Source: Prorocentrum cordatum
Taxonomy: Eukaryota; Sar; Dinophyceae; Prorocentrales; Prorocentraceae
Direction: 5' to 3'
Length of the DNA: 64,000 bases
NCBI GenBank assembly: GCA_963575745.1
Contig: CAUYUJ010016465.1
Span: 212,496-276,495, forward strand
Shown here: positions 1-10,867 of the stretch, in pieces
How positions within the stretch are numbered: position 1 is the first letter of the stretch
How the letters are laid out: each line of letters starts with the position of its first letter
Program-made: the position numbers and the translations under genes
The notes under the pieces: model-generated
Databases searched by the model: none
Seen by the model: only the letters and a program-made list of their open reading frames with translations
Told to the model about the DNA's origin: nothing

Positions 1-133
1 TATTGTGTGTTGTGCGTGTGCATGTGTATGTCGATGTGTATGTGTATACTATGTGTATATGTGAGCGTGTGTGCGTGTGTGCGTTGTGTGTGTGCTGTGT
101 GTGTGCGTCGTCGTCGGCGGCGGCGGCGGCGCG
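1..133. repeat. GT-rich microsatellite grading into (CGG)n
   Basis: Imperfect GT and GTAT repeats run to about 107, followed by a short CGT/CGG tract. All reading frames through it are low-complexity artefacts. Confidence 0.95.
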
Positions 134-751
134 GGGCCCCCTTTCGCGGCGCGGCCGCCCCTGTGGCGGCGGGCCCACTTCCGTCCCTTCTGCCTTCCAC
201 GTCCTCCCTCCCTTCGCCTTTTCTGTCCCCTCTCTCCTTGTCCTGTCCTGTTTCCCCACCTCCTCCCCTCCTGGGCAAGTGACGCATGACGGCTCAGACC
301 AGGTCTCGCCGCTCGGTGATAGAAGTGCATGCAGCTTCCGCTCCGCCCAAACGAATCCGAAAGGGCCGCGCACGGCAAAAAAAACTCACCAAGACAACTG
401 TCCAACACAGTTTGTACAGACTCCCGATATGCCGTACAACTCCCAAGTATGTGATGCAAGTGCCTGCGATGAGATGCCTACGGATTATTAGCCTCTGCCA
501 AACGCCATGCCTGAGGCGAGATGTATACGGATCATTGGCCTCAACCAACGCACGCCAACATACATGTTCTCAAAAAGGGCGCTGACGTCTTAGACCCTGG
601 CTGCGCAGCCTCATGCCAACTTCCATGTGGCCGCAGAATGTTACGATAAGGACTGCGATTGCGACTGCCTTTGCCACTACAGACGAGACGATCGCTACTA
701 CATCTACTACAGCTGAGACTACGGCTGGGGTCAGCGGCAAAGACGGCAGCC
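134..751. other. No recognisable gene; 47-bp imperfect duplication
   Basis: Mixed-composition DNA without a convincing coding region. The only structure I see is a diverged tandem duplication. Units begin near 471 and 518, and both contain GAGATG, TACGGAT and a GCCTC..CCAA core. Confidence 0.5.
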
Positions 752-842
752 CTATATATGTATAGATATATATATACGTGTGTGTGTGTGTAAAAATGAA
801 TGTGCAACTATGTATGTGTATTTATATATACACATAAAATGT
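752..842. repeat. AT and GT simple repeat
   Basis: TATATA, then GTGTGTGTG, then TATATACACATA tracts. Confidence 0.9.
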
Positions 843-847
843 AGTGA

Positions 848-1140
848 GTGCCGAGACCATTAAAAAAACATAGTTCATGGCATGGGAAAAACATTGGCTT
901 TTCTTTGCAAACGCGCCACCTGGGGCCGAATCACCCCTTCCGCCTCCGCCCCCTCCTCCTTCTCGCCCTTGCCCTCCTCACCCTCTCTCACCTCGTCCAC
1001 ACCCTCGCCTTCCTCAACCGCCCTCCTTACTCGTCGCCACCCTCCTCTACCTCATCCTCTTCCTCCTCGCCCTCGCCCTCCTCACCCTTCCTCCTTGCTT
1101 GACGCCTACCTCCTCCTCTACCTCTTCCTCTCCTCAGACT
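848..1140. other. CT-rich low-complexity DNA
   Basis: The plus strand is dominated by CCTC, CTTC and CACC words. Frames here encode Pro, Leu or Ser runs only. Confidence 0.6.
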
Positions 1141-1214
1141 CTTGTCTTTTCGTTGTTCCCCTTCGGGCTGGCTCCCCTTCCGGCGCCTATCGCCAGCCCT
1201 CGGCCCAGCCGCGA

Positions 1215-1560
1215 CGCGGCCACGAGCGGCGAGGCGGCGAAACCTCGGCGGACCCACCAGGTGGGCGGCAACGAGGCGGCCACAGGCGGCGACTCGGCGA
1301 AACCTCAGCAAACCCCCCGAGTGTGCGGCAACGAGGCGGCTACGGGGCGGCCACGGGGCGGCGGGCCCGACAAGGCGAGAACGCTGCAACTCCGCAAGCA
1401 GCGCTTGCCCTTCGGGGGCCCTGCCTCTGCCGCCAAGGACAAGGACTGGTCCGCCGAGGTTTCGCTGCGTCGCCGCCCGTGGCCGCATGCCGCCGGCCAC
1501 TTGGGGTTCCGCCGAGGCTTCGCCGCGTGGCCGCCTCGCTGCCGCCCACTCTGGAGCCGC
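1215..1560. repeat. GC-rich minisatellite with units in both orientations
   Basis: Two tandem units of about 66 bp (1215-1280 and 1281-1346) carry the word GGCGGCGAAACCTCGGCGG or a variant of it. From about 1447 the reverse complement, GGTCCGCCGAGGTTTCGC, appears, with a second inverted unit near 1506. The arrangement is therefore an inverted pair of small arrays that could fold into an imperfect hairpin. Confidence 0.75.
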
Positions 1561-2007
1561 AGCGGGAGGGCTCCAGGGGCCAGTGGGCGCCAGAGAAATG
1601 CGAAGCAACGGCCAGGTGCCAGGGTGCCAGGCCACCGCTTCCAGGCGCTGGATGCGTGACCGCTGCGCCAGAAAAGGGGGTTCTCAATCGCTGCCTCCGG
1701 CTATCCCGGGGCGCCGATGCTCCGTGTCTCCGGCGAGGCTCCCCGACGAATGCGTGTCGTGCCCGCCCCTGGGCTGTTCGCCCCGATCGCCGCCTCCGAC
1801 CAAGGCCCTCGGCGCGCAGAAGGCCCGCCCCCGGCGACGGATGCGCGGGGAGCCGCCTCGGCACTGGCTGCGAGGTCTTGGGCCCAAACAGCGTTTGGCT
1901 CCCCTGCCCCCAGGAACCGCGTCTTGGGCACCGTCTCCTTCGTTATCTTCGAGGGCAGCAGTGCCGGAGTGCGTCGCCGCAGCTTGGAAGCATCCTTCTG
2001 CCGGCAC
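1561..2007. other. GC-rich DNA, no recognised gene
   Basis: Long frames are open on both strands because stop codons are rare in GC-rich sequence. No domain or motif is recognisable. Confidence 0.5.
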
Positions 2008-2146
2008 CCTGCCTCCTCCTTCTTCTCCTGCTGCTGCTCCTCCTCCTCCTCCTCCAGCACCTCCTCCTCCTCCTCCTCCTCCTCCTCCTGCTCCTGCTCC
2101 TTCTCCTCCTCCTCCTCCTCCTCCTCCTCCTCCTCCATCCTTCTCG
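2008..2146. repeat. (TCC)n microsatellite
   Basis: Pyrimidine plus strand, interrupted by TGC and AGC triplets. It encodes Ser, Pro or Leu runs on plus and Glu, Gly or Arg runs on minus. Confidence 0.95.
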
Positions 2147-2683
2147 ACGCCCCCCCCCAAACTCCTCCTCCAGAGAGGCAGCCGAAGAGCCGAGCAGCCC
2201 CCCTCTTCGCCAGCGGTGCCGGCGTCCTGCCGCCGACCGAGGCCTCCCTGACGTCGAGGATGCCGTACGCGTGCGGGGCCTGGCGGGTTGCGCCGACAGA
2301 CAGACAGACAGTCCCGCAGAAGGCACCTACACGGGTGCAGCGGGTTGGCGCCAGGGCGCCGATGTTGGCCTCTCAGACTCTGGAGTTGGGACTTTGAGCA
2401 GCCTGGGTCAGAAGAACGAGATCGAGCCAATGGCTGCGCCGACGGGTGGACCAACGGCTGCCAGGAGCCCACGTCGGCAACAGCGGCCGTCGTGCTAGCA
2501 GGAGGAGCACCGAGTAAGGAACGACGGGCTCGTCTGGCCACGGCGAGCCTCGGCCACGAAGAGGCCCCCCGGGCCCGAATCGGAGGACCGGCCCGCAGAC
2601 CCGAGCCCCTCCTGAGCCCAAAGAGCTCCCTGCTCCAGCGCCTGGACTGCAGGAGCGCCCAGGTGCCCAGACAAAGCTGGGCG

Positions 2684-2790
2684 AGCAACGACATATGTAC
2701 ATGTACGCCCTCCGCGGTCTTGCCTGCACGAACGTCCGCGTTGAACCGCACTCCAGGGGAAACTAACCGCGTACGTGTACATATGTTGCT
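2684..2790. repeat. Inverted repeat around CATATGTACA
   Basis: The left arm 2684-2708 (AGCAAC.. CATATGTACATGTACGC) and right arm 2769-2790 (GCGTACGTGTACATATGTTG..) are near-perfect reverse complements, separated by about 60 bases. A stem of about 20 bp is possible. Function is unknown. Confidence 0.75.
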
Positions 2791-3162
2791 GGCCTCTGAA
2801 AAGCTTCGTCGCGTGCGAAGTCCCGGGCGGGCGCGGCCACAGCGCCGTGCCGGCTGCGCCGGCGGAGAGGCCCAGGAGTGGAGAGGATCCGAGAGGGCCC
2901 GGAGGAGAGGCGAGGACTGGGGCCAGGACGACGGCCTGCCTCCGAAGAGGCAGGTCCAAGAGGAGGAAAGGGGGGCAACTGCGAGGGCAGTCGTGCCTCG
3001 CGCAGGGCACGCTCCCCAACCAGGCCCCCGTGCAGGAGAGGCAAGCGGGCCGGGCCTCGAGGCCAACAAGCAGCGAGAGGCGCCACAGCGGATGCTCGGC
3101 TCGACGGACAGGAAACACGCAAGACGCCATGAGCCGAGAGAGAAAGATGAGCAGCAGCAGAA

Positions 3163-3285
3163 AGGTGGAGGAGGAGAAGGAGGAGGAGGAGGAGGAGGAG
3201 CGAGGAGAAGGAGCGAGGAGGAGGAGGAGGAGGAGGGAGGAGGAGGAGGAGGAGGAGGAGGAGGAGGAGGAGGGGAGGGGGAGGA
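3163..3285. repeat. (GGA)n microsatellite
   Basis: Purine plus strand with GAA, GCG and GGG interruptions. It is one of about 18 GGA/TCC arrays in the window. Confidence 0.95.
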
Positions 3286-3968
3286 GCGCGACTGCGTGCG
3301 GGCATGGGCGCGCGGCGCCGTAACGTTCAATTGTGCCTCTCGACGAACTCGAGTTCAAATTCCGACCATGGTTCACCAGAAGCTGACATAAAATACCAAT
3401 TGCCGCTTGCTAGCATCAAGAAACTGATAGAAATTGGACTGATGGAAAGAGTGGAACCGGCGAACAAGCGGAGGGCTGCCCAACCGGCCGCGACATCGAT
3501 GGACTGACGACACATGTGATCATCTGCCAACAAGAACTTTAAGGAGACAGGAGGGGACACTTTGAAATGTTTCTCTGTGCGGGCCTCGTGGATAGGCCCC
3601 CCAAAGTGTGGTCAAGCTTGACCTGCCGCGCTCATCCAGCTCCGCCTCAACCTCCCCCTCCTCCTCCAAAACCCCTTCTCCCTAGTTGATTCTCTTCAGC
3701 CACAATCCTGCAGTCCCATTTCCTCGACGATGTGGTGCATAGTCTTCTCGCACCCCTCCTGGCCCCGGCCACATGGTTGCCAGGGAAAGAGCAAACGGTA
3801 AAGGGCGAGCGGGAAGGGCATTGGGAGAGAAAGAGGGAAAAGGATAGATGAAGGGAATGAGAAGGAAGGGGATTGGGAGATAGAGGAGATGATGGAGATG
3901 GAGAAGGACAAAAAGAGGGACAACAAGATCGGTAGATATGCGGGGTACACCAAGTATGAACGAGGAAT
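3286..3968. other. No confident gene; one small ORF
   Basis: An ATG at 3304 opens a 67-codon frame ending at 3507, with a plausible short helical stretch (IKKLIEIGLMERVE). It matches nothing I recognise and could be chance. The rest of the stretch is featureless. Confidence 0.3.
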
Positions 3969-4030
3969 AATATATATATATATATACATATATATACACA
4001 TACACCTACATATATATATATATATGTATG
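3969..4030. repeat. (TA)n and TACA simple repeat
   Basis: TATATATA blocks separated by CACATACACC. Confidence 0.95.
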
Positions 4031-4789
4031 AGAGGTGTGCCAGGACAGCGCAAGGAGGGAGATATCGTACTGAGATCGGCTGGTGACAAAATGGACGAGC
4101 GTGTCACCTCTCAGATGCACTTCGCATCGTGACGCATTGGTGCAAGTCTGGCGTGCAGTCAGATACGATGCCTCAAAGCTGGAAAGATGGGGCACGACAC
4201 CCAACTCACAACCACGCTTCCCCAACAAATGGTTAGTCGTCGTCGTTGCCGCCGCCGTCGTGGTCGCCCTCCTCCTCCTCCTCCTGCTCCTCCTCCTCCT
4301 AATCGTCATCATCAAACCCATATTGATTCACCAGCGCTGCATGGTACTAATGTTCCTCCTCCACCTCCTTCACCTTCACCTCGTCCTTCCCCTCCTCACA
4401 TCACTAATCCTACGCAATCTTCAGTCTCATCCTTCTCAGCCTCCGCCTCCTACGCCTCCGCGAGCCCCCGCAGGCTCCCAGAGGTCTCGGGAGGTCCATG
4501 CATTTCCCGAAACCAGAAGCCTATGGAGGCCTTCACAGGCACCGAGAAGTTCAGAAATCACAACGTATATAGTTGTGTATGTATACATTAGAACCACGCG
4601 CGGGCTTCGCCCCCGTAGGGTTTAACAAGCTCTGGCCTTTGACAATGCCACAGCTGCGTGCACATACGTACGCAAACACGCAACGGCCAGAGCTACCCTA
4701 ACATTGTTCGAACATGGGGACCAAGGCACATGAATCAAGAGCATGAGCCGAACAGAGACGATTCAAGACGAGGTGTTGTACGAGACCCC
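4031..4789. other. No recognised gene; short (CTC)n at about 4253-4302
   Basis: Apart from a short CTC array and CT-rich DNA to about 4470, I see no coding or RNA feature. Confidence 0.5.
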
Positions 4790-5470
4790 GAGAGCGCCCC
4801 AAGGGGGGTCCAGGAAAACGCCGAAGGGCAGTCCAAGACGACCCCAAGAACGCCTCGAAAGGCTCGAACAGGGCCCAAAAAGGCAGAGGGCGGGGCACAG
4901 AAGGGCCTGAAGAGGCGTCCCAAGACGGCCCGAAGATGTCCCCAAAGTGGCCCCAAGAGATCCCGGGTAAGGTCCCGAACAGAAAATGAAAAGCCCCGAA
5001 GGGCCTCGAAGCGAACAACCGACAGGGCCCTAAGACGTCCCCTGAGAAGGCCCCAGAGGAAGGCCGCAGGAGTCTCAGGAACGGCTCCCAGAGTGATGCC
5101 AAAATGGCCTCCAAAAGTGCTCCAATGGGTCCAGAAGAAGCCCCAACAAGAGCATCAAGACGGACCCCAGACTTGCCCCGCTGCCACGCGGGGGCTCCGA
5201 CAGGCTGCCAGGTGGCGGCCGAAGATGGGTTCGGGAGGGGCTCCTGCGCGCTCCAAGATGATCCGGAATTGGGCAAGAGGTTAGCCCCTCGCCCCTGAGG
5301 GGACCCCAGAGCGGCTCGAAGAGGGTTCCGAGAGGCCCCCCGAAACGAACACAGAAGTGCGCCCACGAGAAGCCCGAAGAAGGCGAGGGTGGTCGCAGAG
5401 GCGGCACGGTGAGGCTCCGAAAGCCCTTCAGAGGGCCCGAAGGAGCCTCAAGAGGGCCCGGCGGTCCCGA
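4790..5470. repeat. Degenerate 11-12 bp minisatellite
   Basis: About 55-60 loosely conserved units resembling AGGCCCCAAGA follow one another (for example near 4850, 4920, 5030-5160 and 5400-5460). Both strands are open: the plus strand gives Arg/Lys/Pro-rich peptide and the minus strand repeats of the PLGALSG type. These frames are products of the repeat, not of a gene. Confidence 0.7.
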
Positions 5471-5575
5471 TGCGGCTGAACCCTATTGGCTCTACCATCT
5501 GCGGGGGGGCGCCCAAACTGCCGCGTCGCGAACTTATCCCCGCATCCTGAGACAAGGTTACGGCTATCACGCACT

Positions 5576-5665
5576 CGCACGCACGCACACGCACACGCAC
5601 ACGCACACGCACACGCACACGCACACGCACACGCACACGCACACGCACACGCACACACACACACA
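5576..5665. repeat. (CACACG)n hexamer array
   Basis: About 13 near-perfect hexamers ending in a pure CA run. The complementary hexamer is expanded near 25,055-25,230 in the opposite orientation. Confidence 0.97.
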
Positions 5666-5689
5666 CTCTCTGACTTGTCCAGACGCAGA

Positions 5690-6260
5690 CTCGCTCACAC
5701 TCCGAGCGCACCCGTCTCGGACCCACTCAGACCCACACTCAGACCCACTCACACTCACCGACCACTCACACACACACTCACGCTCAGACCCACTCACACT
5801 CACCGATCCACTCACACCCACTCACACCACCCACTCACACTCACCACCCACTCACACTCACCACCCACTCACCACCCACTCACTCACCACCCACTCACAC
5901 ACCGACCCACTCACACTCACCACCCACCACACACCACCCACTCACACACCGACCACTCACACACACACACACACTCACCGACCACCCACTCACACACCGA
6001 CACACTCAGACCCACTCACACTCAGACCCACCCACTCACACTCAGACCCACTCACCGACCACCCACTCACACACCGACCACCCACACACACACACACACT
6101 CACGCTCGGACCCACTCACACTCACCGACCACTCACACACACACACACACACTCCGACCACCCACTCACACTCAGACCCTTTCGCCCACTCAGGCGCAGA
6201 ACCACCCGCACTCAGAGCCACTCGCACACCGACCGCTCACACGCTCACACTCGCACGCGC
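5690..6260. repeat. CACTCA-type minisatellite
   Basis: Variable-length units are built from CACTCACACTCA, CCGACC and CCACC, with short pure CA runs between. The plus strand has almost no G. It yields His/Thr/Ser-rich frames in several phases. Confidence 0.95.
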
Positions 6261-6590
6261 CCCCGCGCAGAGCCACGGGAGGGGGAGCGGGCCAGTCTGA
6301 GGTCATCTGTTCTTTTGTTCCTGGCCTGCGCCCGTGGAGGCCCTAATCAAATTCAAGCGTCGCGTACAGTTGTAAATTGCACGTGGCATTTTAAAATATA
6401 AACTAACATGCGACAGTGTTAAATTGTATGCGACAGTTGTAAGTGGCACACGAATGTAAAACTCGAGCACTAATTTAACAGAGGGAGCTGATTCCGGACC
6501 AAATTCTGGTTCAAAGTCGGACCAGGTCCGAGAATGAGGCCTCCTGAATTCTCGACACCGTCTCTTCCTGCTGGACAGGCCCTACTTTTC
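6261..6590. other. No recognised feature
   Basis: Short AT-richer stretch. TGCGACAGT..TAA..TTG recurs twice (about 6409 and 6430). Nothing coding seen. Confidence 0.4.
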
Positions 6591-7210
6591 AATCTCGCAC
6601 GCACTCCTGGGCGCCGGTCGCCACGGGAACCCGCCCTCCCCCGTGGCCTCAGCCTGGAAATTGCGCCTCTTGATTCCAGGGCGCCGCTCGCCACAGGGAC
6701 CCACCCTCCCCCGCGGCCTCCCCAGAGATCCGATGTCGTGATTTTTTCAATATGGGGTCTCCGAAGTCTCGACCCATTCCCCAGGACCAGTTTTTCATCC
6801 TGAGTCGTTTTTTTTGACGGTCCCGAGGCTCGGCGAGGGCCTCTGGAGGCCGAAATGTGCGAAAAACGTCCCCCTTGATTTTTTCAATACGTTGGATCTC
6901 TGGGTCAGCCTGGAAATTGCGCCTGTTGATTCCAGGGCGCCGCTCGCCACAGGGACCCACCCTCCCCCGCGGCCGCAGCCCGAGGACGACGACGACGACG
7001 AGGTCGACGACGACACCGACGAGGTCGACGACGACCGCGGCAAGGGCGCCGCCGCCCCGGCCAAGCGCATGTCCTTCAGGTGGGCGTGGAAGGCGCTCCG
7101 CTTGATTTTCTGGGCGCCACCGATCCTTCCCGTGGCCTCAGCCCGAGAACGGCTTCCTTTGACTCCTAGGCGCCGTGATCCCCACTCAGAGATGGTGCCT
7201 TTTGGTTCTT
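6591..7210. repeat. Dispersed duplication of a 68-bp block
   Basis: The block at 6651-6718 recurs at 6909-6976 with one visible change. Partial units lie near 6605 and 7110. Each is followed by a GATTTTTTCAATA or GATTTTCTGGGCGCC word. A (GAC)n-like tract lies at 6983-7035, so a long open frame here encodes an Asp run and is not evidence of a gene. Confidence 0.75.
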
Positions 7211-7214
7211 GGCC

Positions 7215-7330
7215 CTGGGAAAAAAACCATGTGAGAAAAGACACGTGTTCCACTCGTAAGCTAGGCGCCAGCGTGGGGCTTTACGGCGAGAAACAGCACA
7301 GGGGTGACCCGTGTCAGCCCGAAAACAGTG
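7215..7330. repeat. Isolated unit of the 99-bp satellite
   Basis: Contains GTGAGAAAA, CACTCGTA, GGCGCCA and GGGGTGACCCGTGTCA in the same order as the array at 10.87-12.12 kb. It looks like a stranded or ancestral unit. Confidence 0.65.
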
Positions 7331-7341
7331 TGAAACAAATA

Positions 7342-7400
7342 TCCCGGCAAAGCAACCGAACAGCGATGTGTAGAAGCATAGCTGGAAACATTGCCTGTGG
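7342..7400. repeat. Duplicated flank, copy 1 (other copy 9609-9668)
   Basis: The block beginning CCCGGCAAAGCAACC and continuing to AGCATA..CTGGAA recurs at 9609-9668 with a handful of substitutions. Both copies lead into a TTGTAGAATTC..TGTTCTCGCAGTCG segment. Confidence 0.8.
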
Positions 7401-7446
7401 TATTCATGTAAGAGCGCTGTTGTAGAATTCTTGTGTTCTCGCAGTC

Positions 7447-7549
7447 GCATTCGGATTCGCAGTGGCAGTCGCAGTGGCAACATCAGCGGCAGTCGCAGTG
7501 GCACTGCCAGTAGTTGCAGTAGCAATAGCTACACTAGCAGCAGCAACAG
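7447..7549. repeat. 103-bp direct duplication, copy 1
   Basis: Matches 10,331-10,433 with one visible substitution (7520 region, TTGCAGTAG versus TTGCAATAG). The near identity over 2.9 kb spacing points to recent duplication or gene conversion. Confidence 0.9.
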
Positions 7550-7879
7550 CAGCAGCATAAGTAATAGTAACAGTAGTAGTAGCAGTAGAAGTAGTAGTGA
7601 TGGTAGTAGTGGTAACAGTGAAGTAGTAGTTGTAGTGTGTGGAGTGAACGAGTAGGAGTGATGGGGGCAGTGGTACTAGCAGAAGAAACGCTGCTTTCGA
7701 TAACGGTATCTCCAAACGAGATCTTTGTATAAATGCACTGAGGTCTAAACAAGACACTGCTATCAACGGATGTGGTTCCAAACGAGACACTGCTATCAAC
7801 GGGTTGAGCCTCAAACGACACACTTGCATCAATGAATGTAGCTCCAAAACAGGCACTCCCATGAATGGATTTAGTGTGA

Positions 7880-8316
<437 letters not shown>

Positions 8317-8419
8317 TGGGCACGGACCCGTAAACCTGAGTCTCCACCGGGGTGCTCGGCGAAGCCATGATGATGATGATGATGTGATGATTGAGGAGGA
8401 TGATGGGATGATGACCGCG

Positions 8420-8906
8420 CTACTTGGATTTGTTCTGTCCGTCTTTCTCGGCCTCCAACCAAATCTTGGAAAACATCTCGCAAACGGAAGAGGAGCGCAC
8501 TGAGGAGCGGCGTGGGCCTGGAGCTCGGCGCCCTGCTCTCGAGGCTACGCCCGGCATACCCCTTCGGGTGGCGGCCGAGGTCTCGCACTTGCTGCATGAG
8601 CTCCTCGGTCTTGTCTCGCTTTTGCTGCATGAGCTCCTCGGTATTCTGCTTCCGCTTGAGCTCCTCGGTCTCCGTCTGCTGATCAGCACAGCCCAAGGCC
8701 CGCAGTTCATGCAAAATGTCTTCGGGGATGCGGTCGCGATGGTCCGAGAAACGTTTGGCCAACTTGTTTTCGGCCCGTTCTTGTTCGGACGTTCCTTTAT
8801 TTCGCTTCGGTATCCGGCCGAACTGCTTCACGTGCTCGACGAGCGTTTGCAGAGGATGCAGCACGCTGAGGAGCAGCGCTGTTCCCTGCCGCAGGCTGAG
8901 GAGCAC
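8420..8906 (-). pseudogene. Fragment of a two-repeat helical protein
   Basis: About 160 codons look like genuine protein on the minus strand. A repeat of the form V+(Q/D)(F/L)GR(I/H)P, followed by charged helix with E..LA+.. and a leucine-rich segment, occurs twice. The first is near the start (FGRIPKRN) and the second near the middle (LGRHPKGY). Between them lie two near-identical TEELMQQ words. The spacing resembles helicase-associated-type repeats, but that is my inference. There is no ATG at the upstream end, and the frame runs straight into the (TAG)n array. I therefore regard it as a 5'-incomplete exon or a pseudogene broken by array expansion. Confidence 0.5.
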
Positions 8907-9130
8907 CGCTGTTCAATGCAGCAGGGTCAGGAGCACCGCCGCCAGACCGAGAACTATCAGCATGTCCTGGCATTAAGGTGTGCAGTAGGCGCTGCGCAAT
9001 TCCTTTGAAAGGAAATCTTCGAAAGCAGGGCTGTAGCCAAGAAGGCTACGGGGACGATGATGATGATGAAGATGATGAGTCTTGGAAGTCTGAGAAATGG
9101 AAGAGCACGAAGTGGCGTAACGTTGTCTCC

Positions 9131-9480
9131 GGGCATTCAAAATGTGGCCCGGGAGTGGTGTTCTGGGAAGTCCAAGAGCACGAAGTGGCCTACAGTTGGC
9201 TCCGGGTATCCAAAATGTGGCCCGGGAATGGGGTTCCGGGAAGTCGAAGAACACGAAGTGGCCTACAGATGGCTCCGGGCATCCAAAATGTGGCCCGGGA
9301 ATGGAGTTCTGGGAAATCGAAGAGCACGAAGTGGCCTACGGTTAGCTCCGGGCATCCAAAATGTGGCCCGGGAATGGAGTTCTGGGAAGTCGAAGAGCAC
9401 GAAGTGGCCTACAGTTGGCTCCGGGCATTCAAAATGTGGCCCGGGAATGGAGTTCTGGGAGGTCGAAGAGCACGAAGTGT
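9131..9480. repeat. 73-bp minisatellite, array 1
   Basis: Units start at 9131, 9204, 9277, 9350 and 9423, a strict 73-bp period. Each contains CAAAATGTGGCCCGGGA, TTCTGGGAAGTC and GAGCACGAAGTGGCC. As 73 is not a multiple of three, a reading frame rotates through three phases. All three plus frames stay open, so long frames here are not genes. Confidence 0.97.
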
Positions 9481-9608
9481 GTGACTGTTTGGTTAAAACG
9501 AGCCCGGCCCTCGCCTGACCGGCTCCCGCCCAGACCCCCCTGGGGAGTCATCAGATGCTCTCTTTTGATCCCATTAGAAACCTATCAGTCTTCGCTGTTA
9601 AGTAATTA

Positions 9609-9668
9609 TCCCGGCAAAGCAACCTAACAGCGATGTGTAGGAGCATATCTGGAAGCATTCCCCTTAAG
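9609..9668. repeat. Duplicated flank, copy 2
   Basis: Second copy of the block at 7342-7400, immediately before the CAGCCT array. Confidence 0.8.
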
Positions 9669-9761
9669 ATTCGGATGGGAATCCAGTTGTAGAATTCTGC
9701 TGTTCTCGCAGTCGTAGTCGCATTCGCGATGACAGTCGCAGTGGCAACGGCAGTCGCAGTC

Positions 9762-10330
9762 ACAGCCTCAGCCTCAGCCTGCCTCAGCCTCAGCCTCAGC
9801 CTGCCTCAGCCTCAGCCTGCCTCAGCCTCAGCCTCAGCCTGCTTCAGCCTCAGCTCAGTCTGCCTTCAGCCTCGGCCTCAGCCTCAGCCTCAGCCCTCAG
9901 CCTCAGCCTGCCTCAGCCTCAGCCTCAGCCTCAGCCTCAGCAGCAGCCTCAGCCTCAGCCTGCCTCAGCCTCAGCCTCAGCCTGCCTCAGCCTCAGCCTC
10001 AGCCTGCTTCAGCCTCAGCTGCCTTCAGCCTCAGCCTCAGCCTCAGCCTCAGCCTGCCTCAGCATCAGCCTCAGCCTCAGCCTCAGCCTCAGCCTCAGCC
10101 TGCCTCAGCCTCAGCCTCAGCCAGCTTCAGCCTCAGCCTCAGTCTGCCTTCAGCCTCGGCCTCAGGCTCAGCCTGCCTCAGCCTCAGCCTGCATCAGCCT
10201 CAGCCTCAGCCTCAGCCTGCCTCAGCCTCAGCCTCAGCCTCAGCCTGCCTCTGCCTCAGCCTGCTTCAGCTTCAGCCTCAGTCTGCCGTCGGCCTCGGCC
10301 TCAGCCTCAGCCTGCCTCAGCCTCAGCCTG
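9762..10330. repeat. CAGCCT hexamer array
   Basis: About 570 bp of CAGCCT with regular TGCCT and TTCAG variants that form higher-order units (for example CAGCCTGCCT). It sits between the two copies of the duplicated flanks. Confidence 0.98.
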
Positions 10331-10433
10331 GCATTCGGATTCGCAGTGGCAGTCGCAGTGGCAACATCAGCGGCAGTCGCAGTGGCACTGCCAGTAGTTG
10401 CAATAGCAATAGCTACACTAGCAGCAGCAACAG
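10331..10433. repeat. 103-bp direct duplication, copy 2
   Basis: Copy of 7447-7549. It runs directly into the second 73-bp array with no spacer. Confidence 0.9.
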
Positions 10434-10695
10434 TGGCCCGGGAGTGGAGTTCTGGGAAGTGGAAGAGCACGAAGTGGCCTACAGTTGGCTCCGGGCATTC
10501 AAAATGTGGCCCAGGAATGGTGTTCTGGGAAGTCCAAGAGCACGAAGTGGCCTACAGTTGGCTCCGGGTATCCAAAATGTGGCCCGGGAATGGGGTTCTG
10601 GGAAGTCGAAGAGCACGAAGTGGCCTACAGTTGCCTCCGGGCATCCAGAATGTCGCCCGGGAATGGAGTTCTGGGAGGTCGAAGAGCACGAAGTG
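10434..10695. repeat. 73-bp minisatellite, array 2
   Basis: Unit starts at 10,493, 10,566 and 10,639 keep the exact 73-bp period, preceded by a partial unit. The exit sequence (GAAGTGTGTGACTGTT and about 140 bp beyond) is shared with array 1, so array plus flank were duplicated together. Confidence 0.97.
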
Positions 10696-10867
10696 TGTGA
10701 CTGTTGGCGAAAAGCGAGCCCGGCTCTGTTCCCGGTTCTGTTCCCGGTTCTCCTCCCCGGCACCCGCCCAGACCCCCCTGTGGAGTCCAGATGCTCTCTT
10801 TTGACACCACTAGAAACCTATCAGCAAAAGCTGTTAGGTAAAAATGCTGCATTCGTAGACCACACAA

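Noticed and set aside
882-3391. Long plus- and minus-strand frames of up to 548 codons
   Set aside because: They are built from Leu, Ser, Pro, Glu or Gly runs of TCC/GGA arrays plus GC-rich DNA with few stops; no domain or motif is present.
5486-6401. His/Thr-rich proteins of about 290-330 codons
   Set aside because: They derive from CACACG and CACTCA repeats; two overlapping phases are equally open.
9762-10330. Plus-strand Ser/Ala/Gln-rich protein of about 220 codons
   Set aside because: Direct translation of the CAGCCT array; no independent coding evidence.
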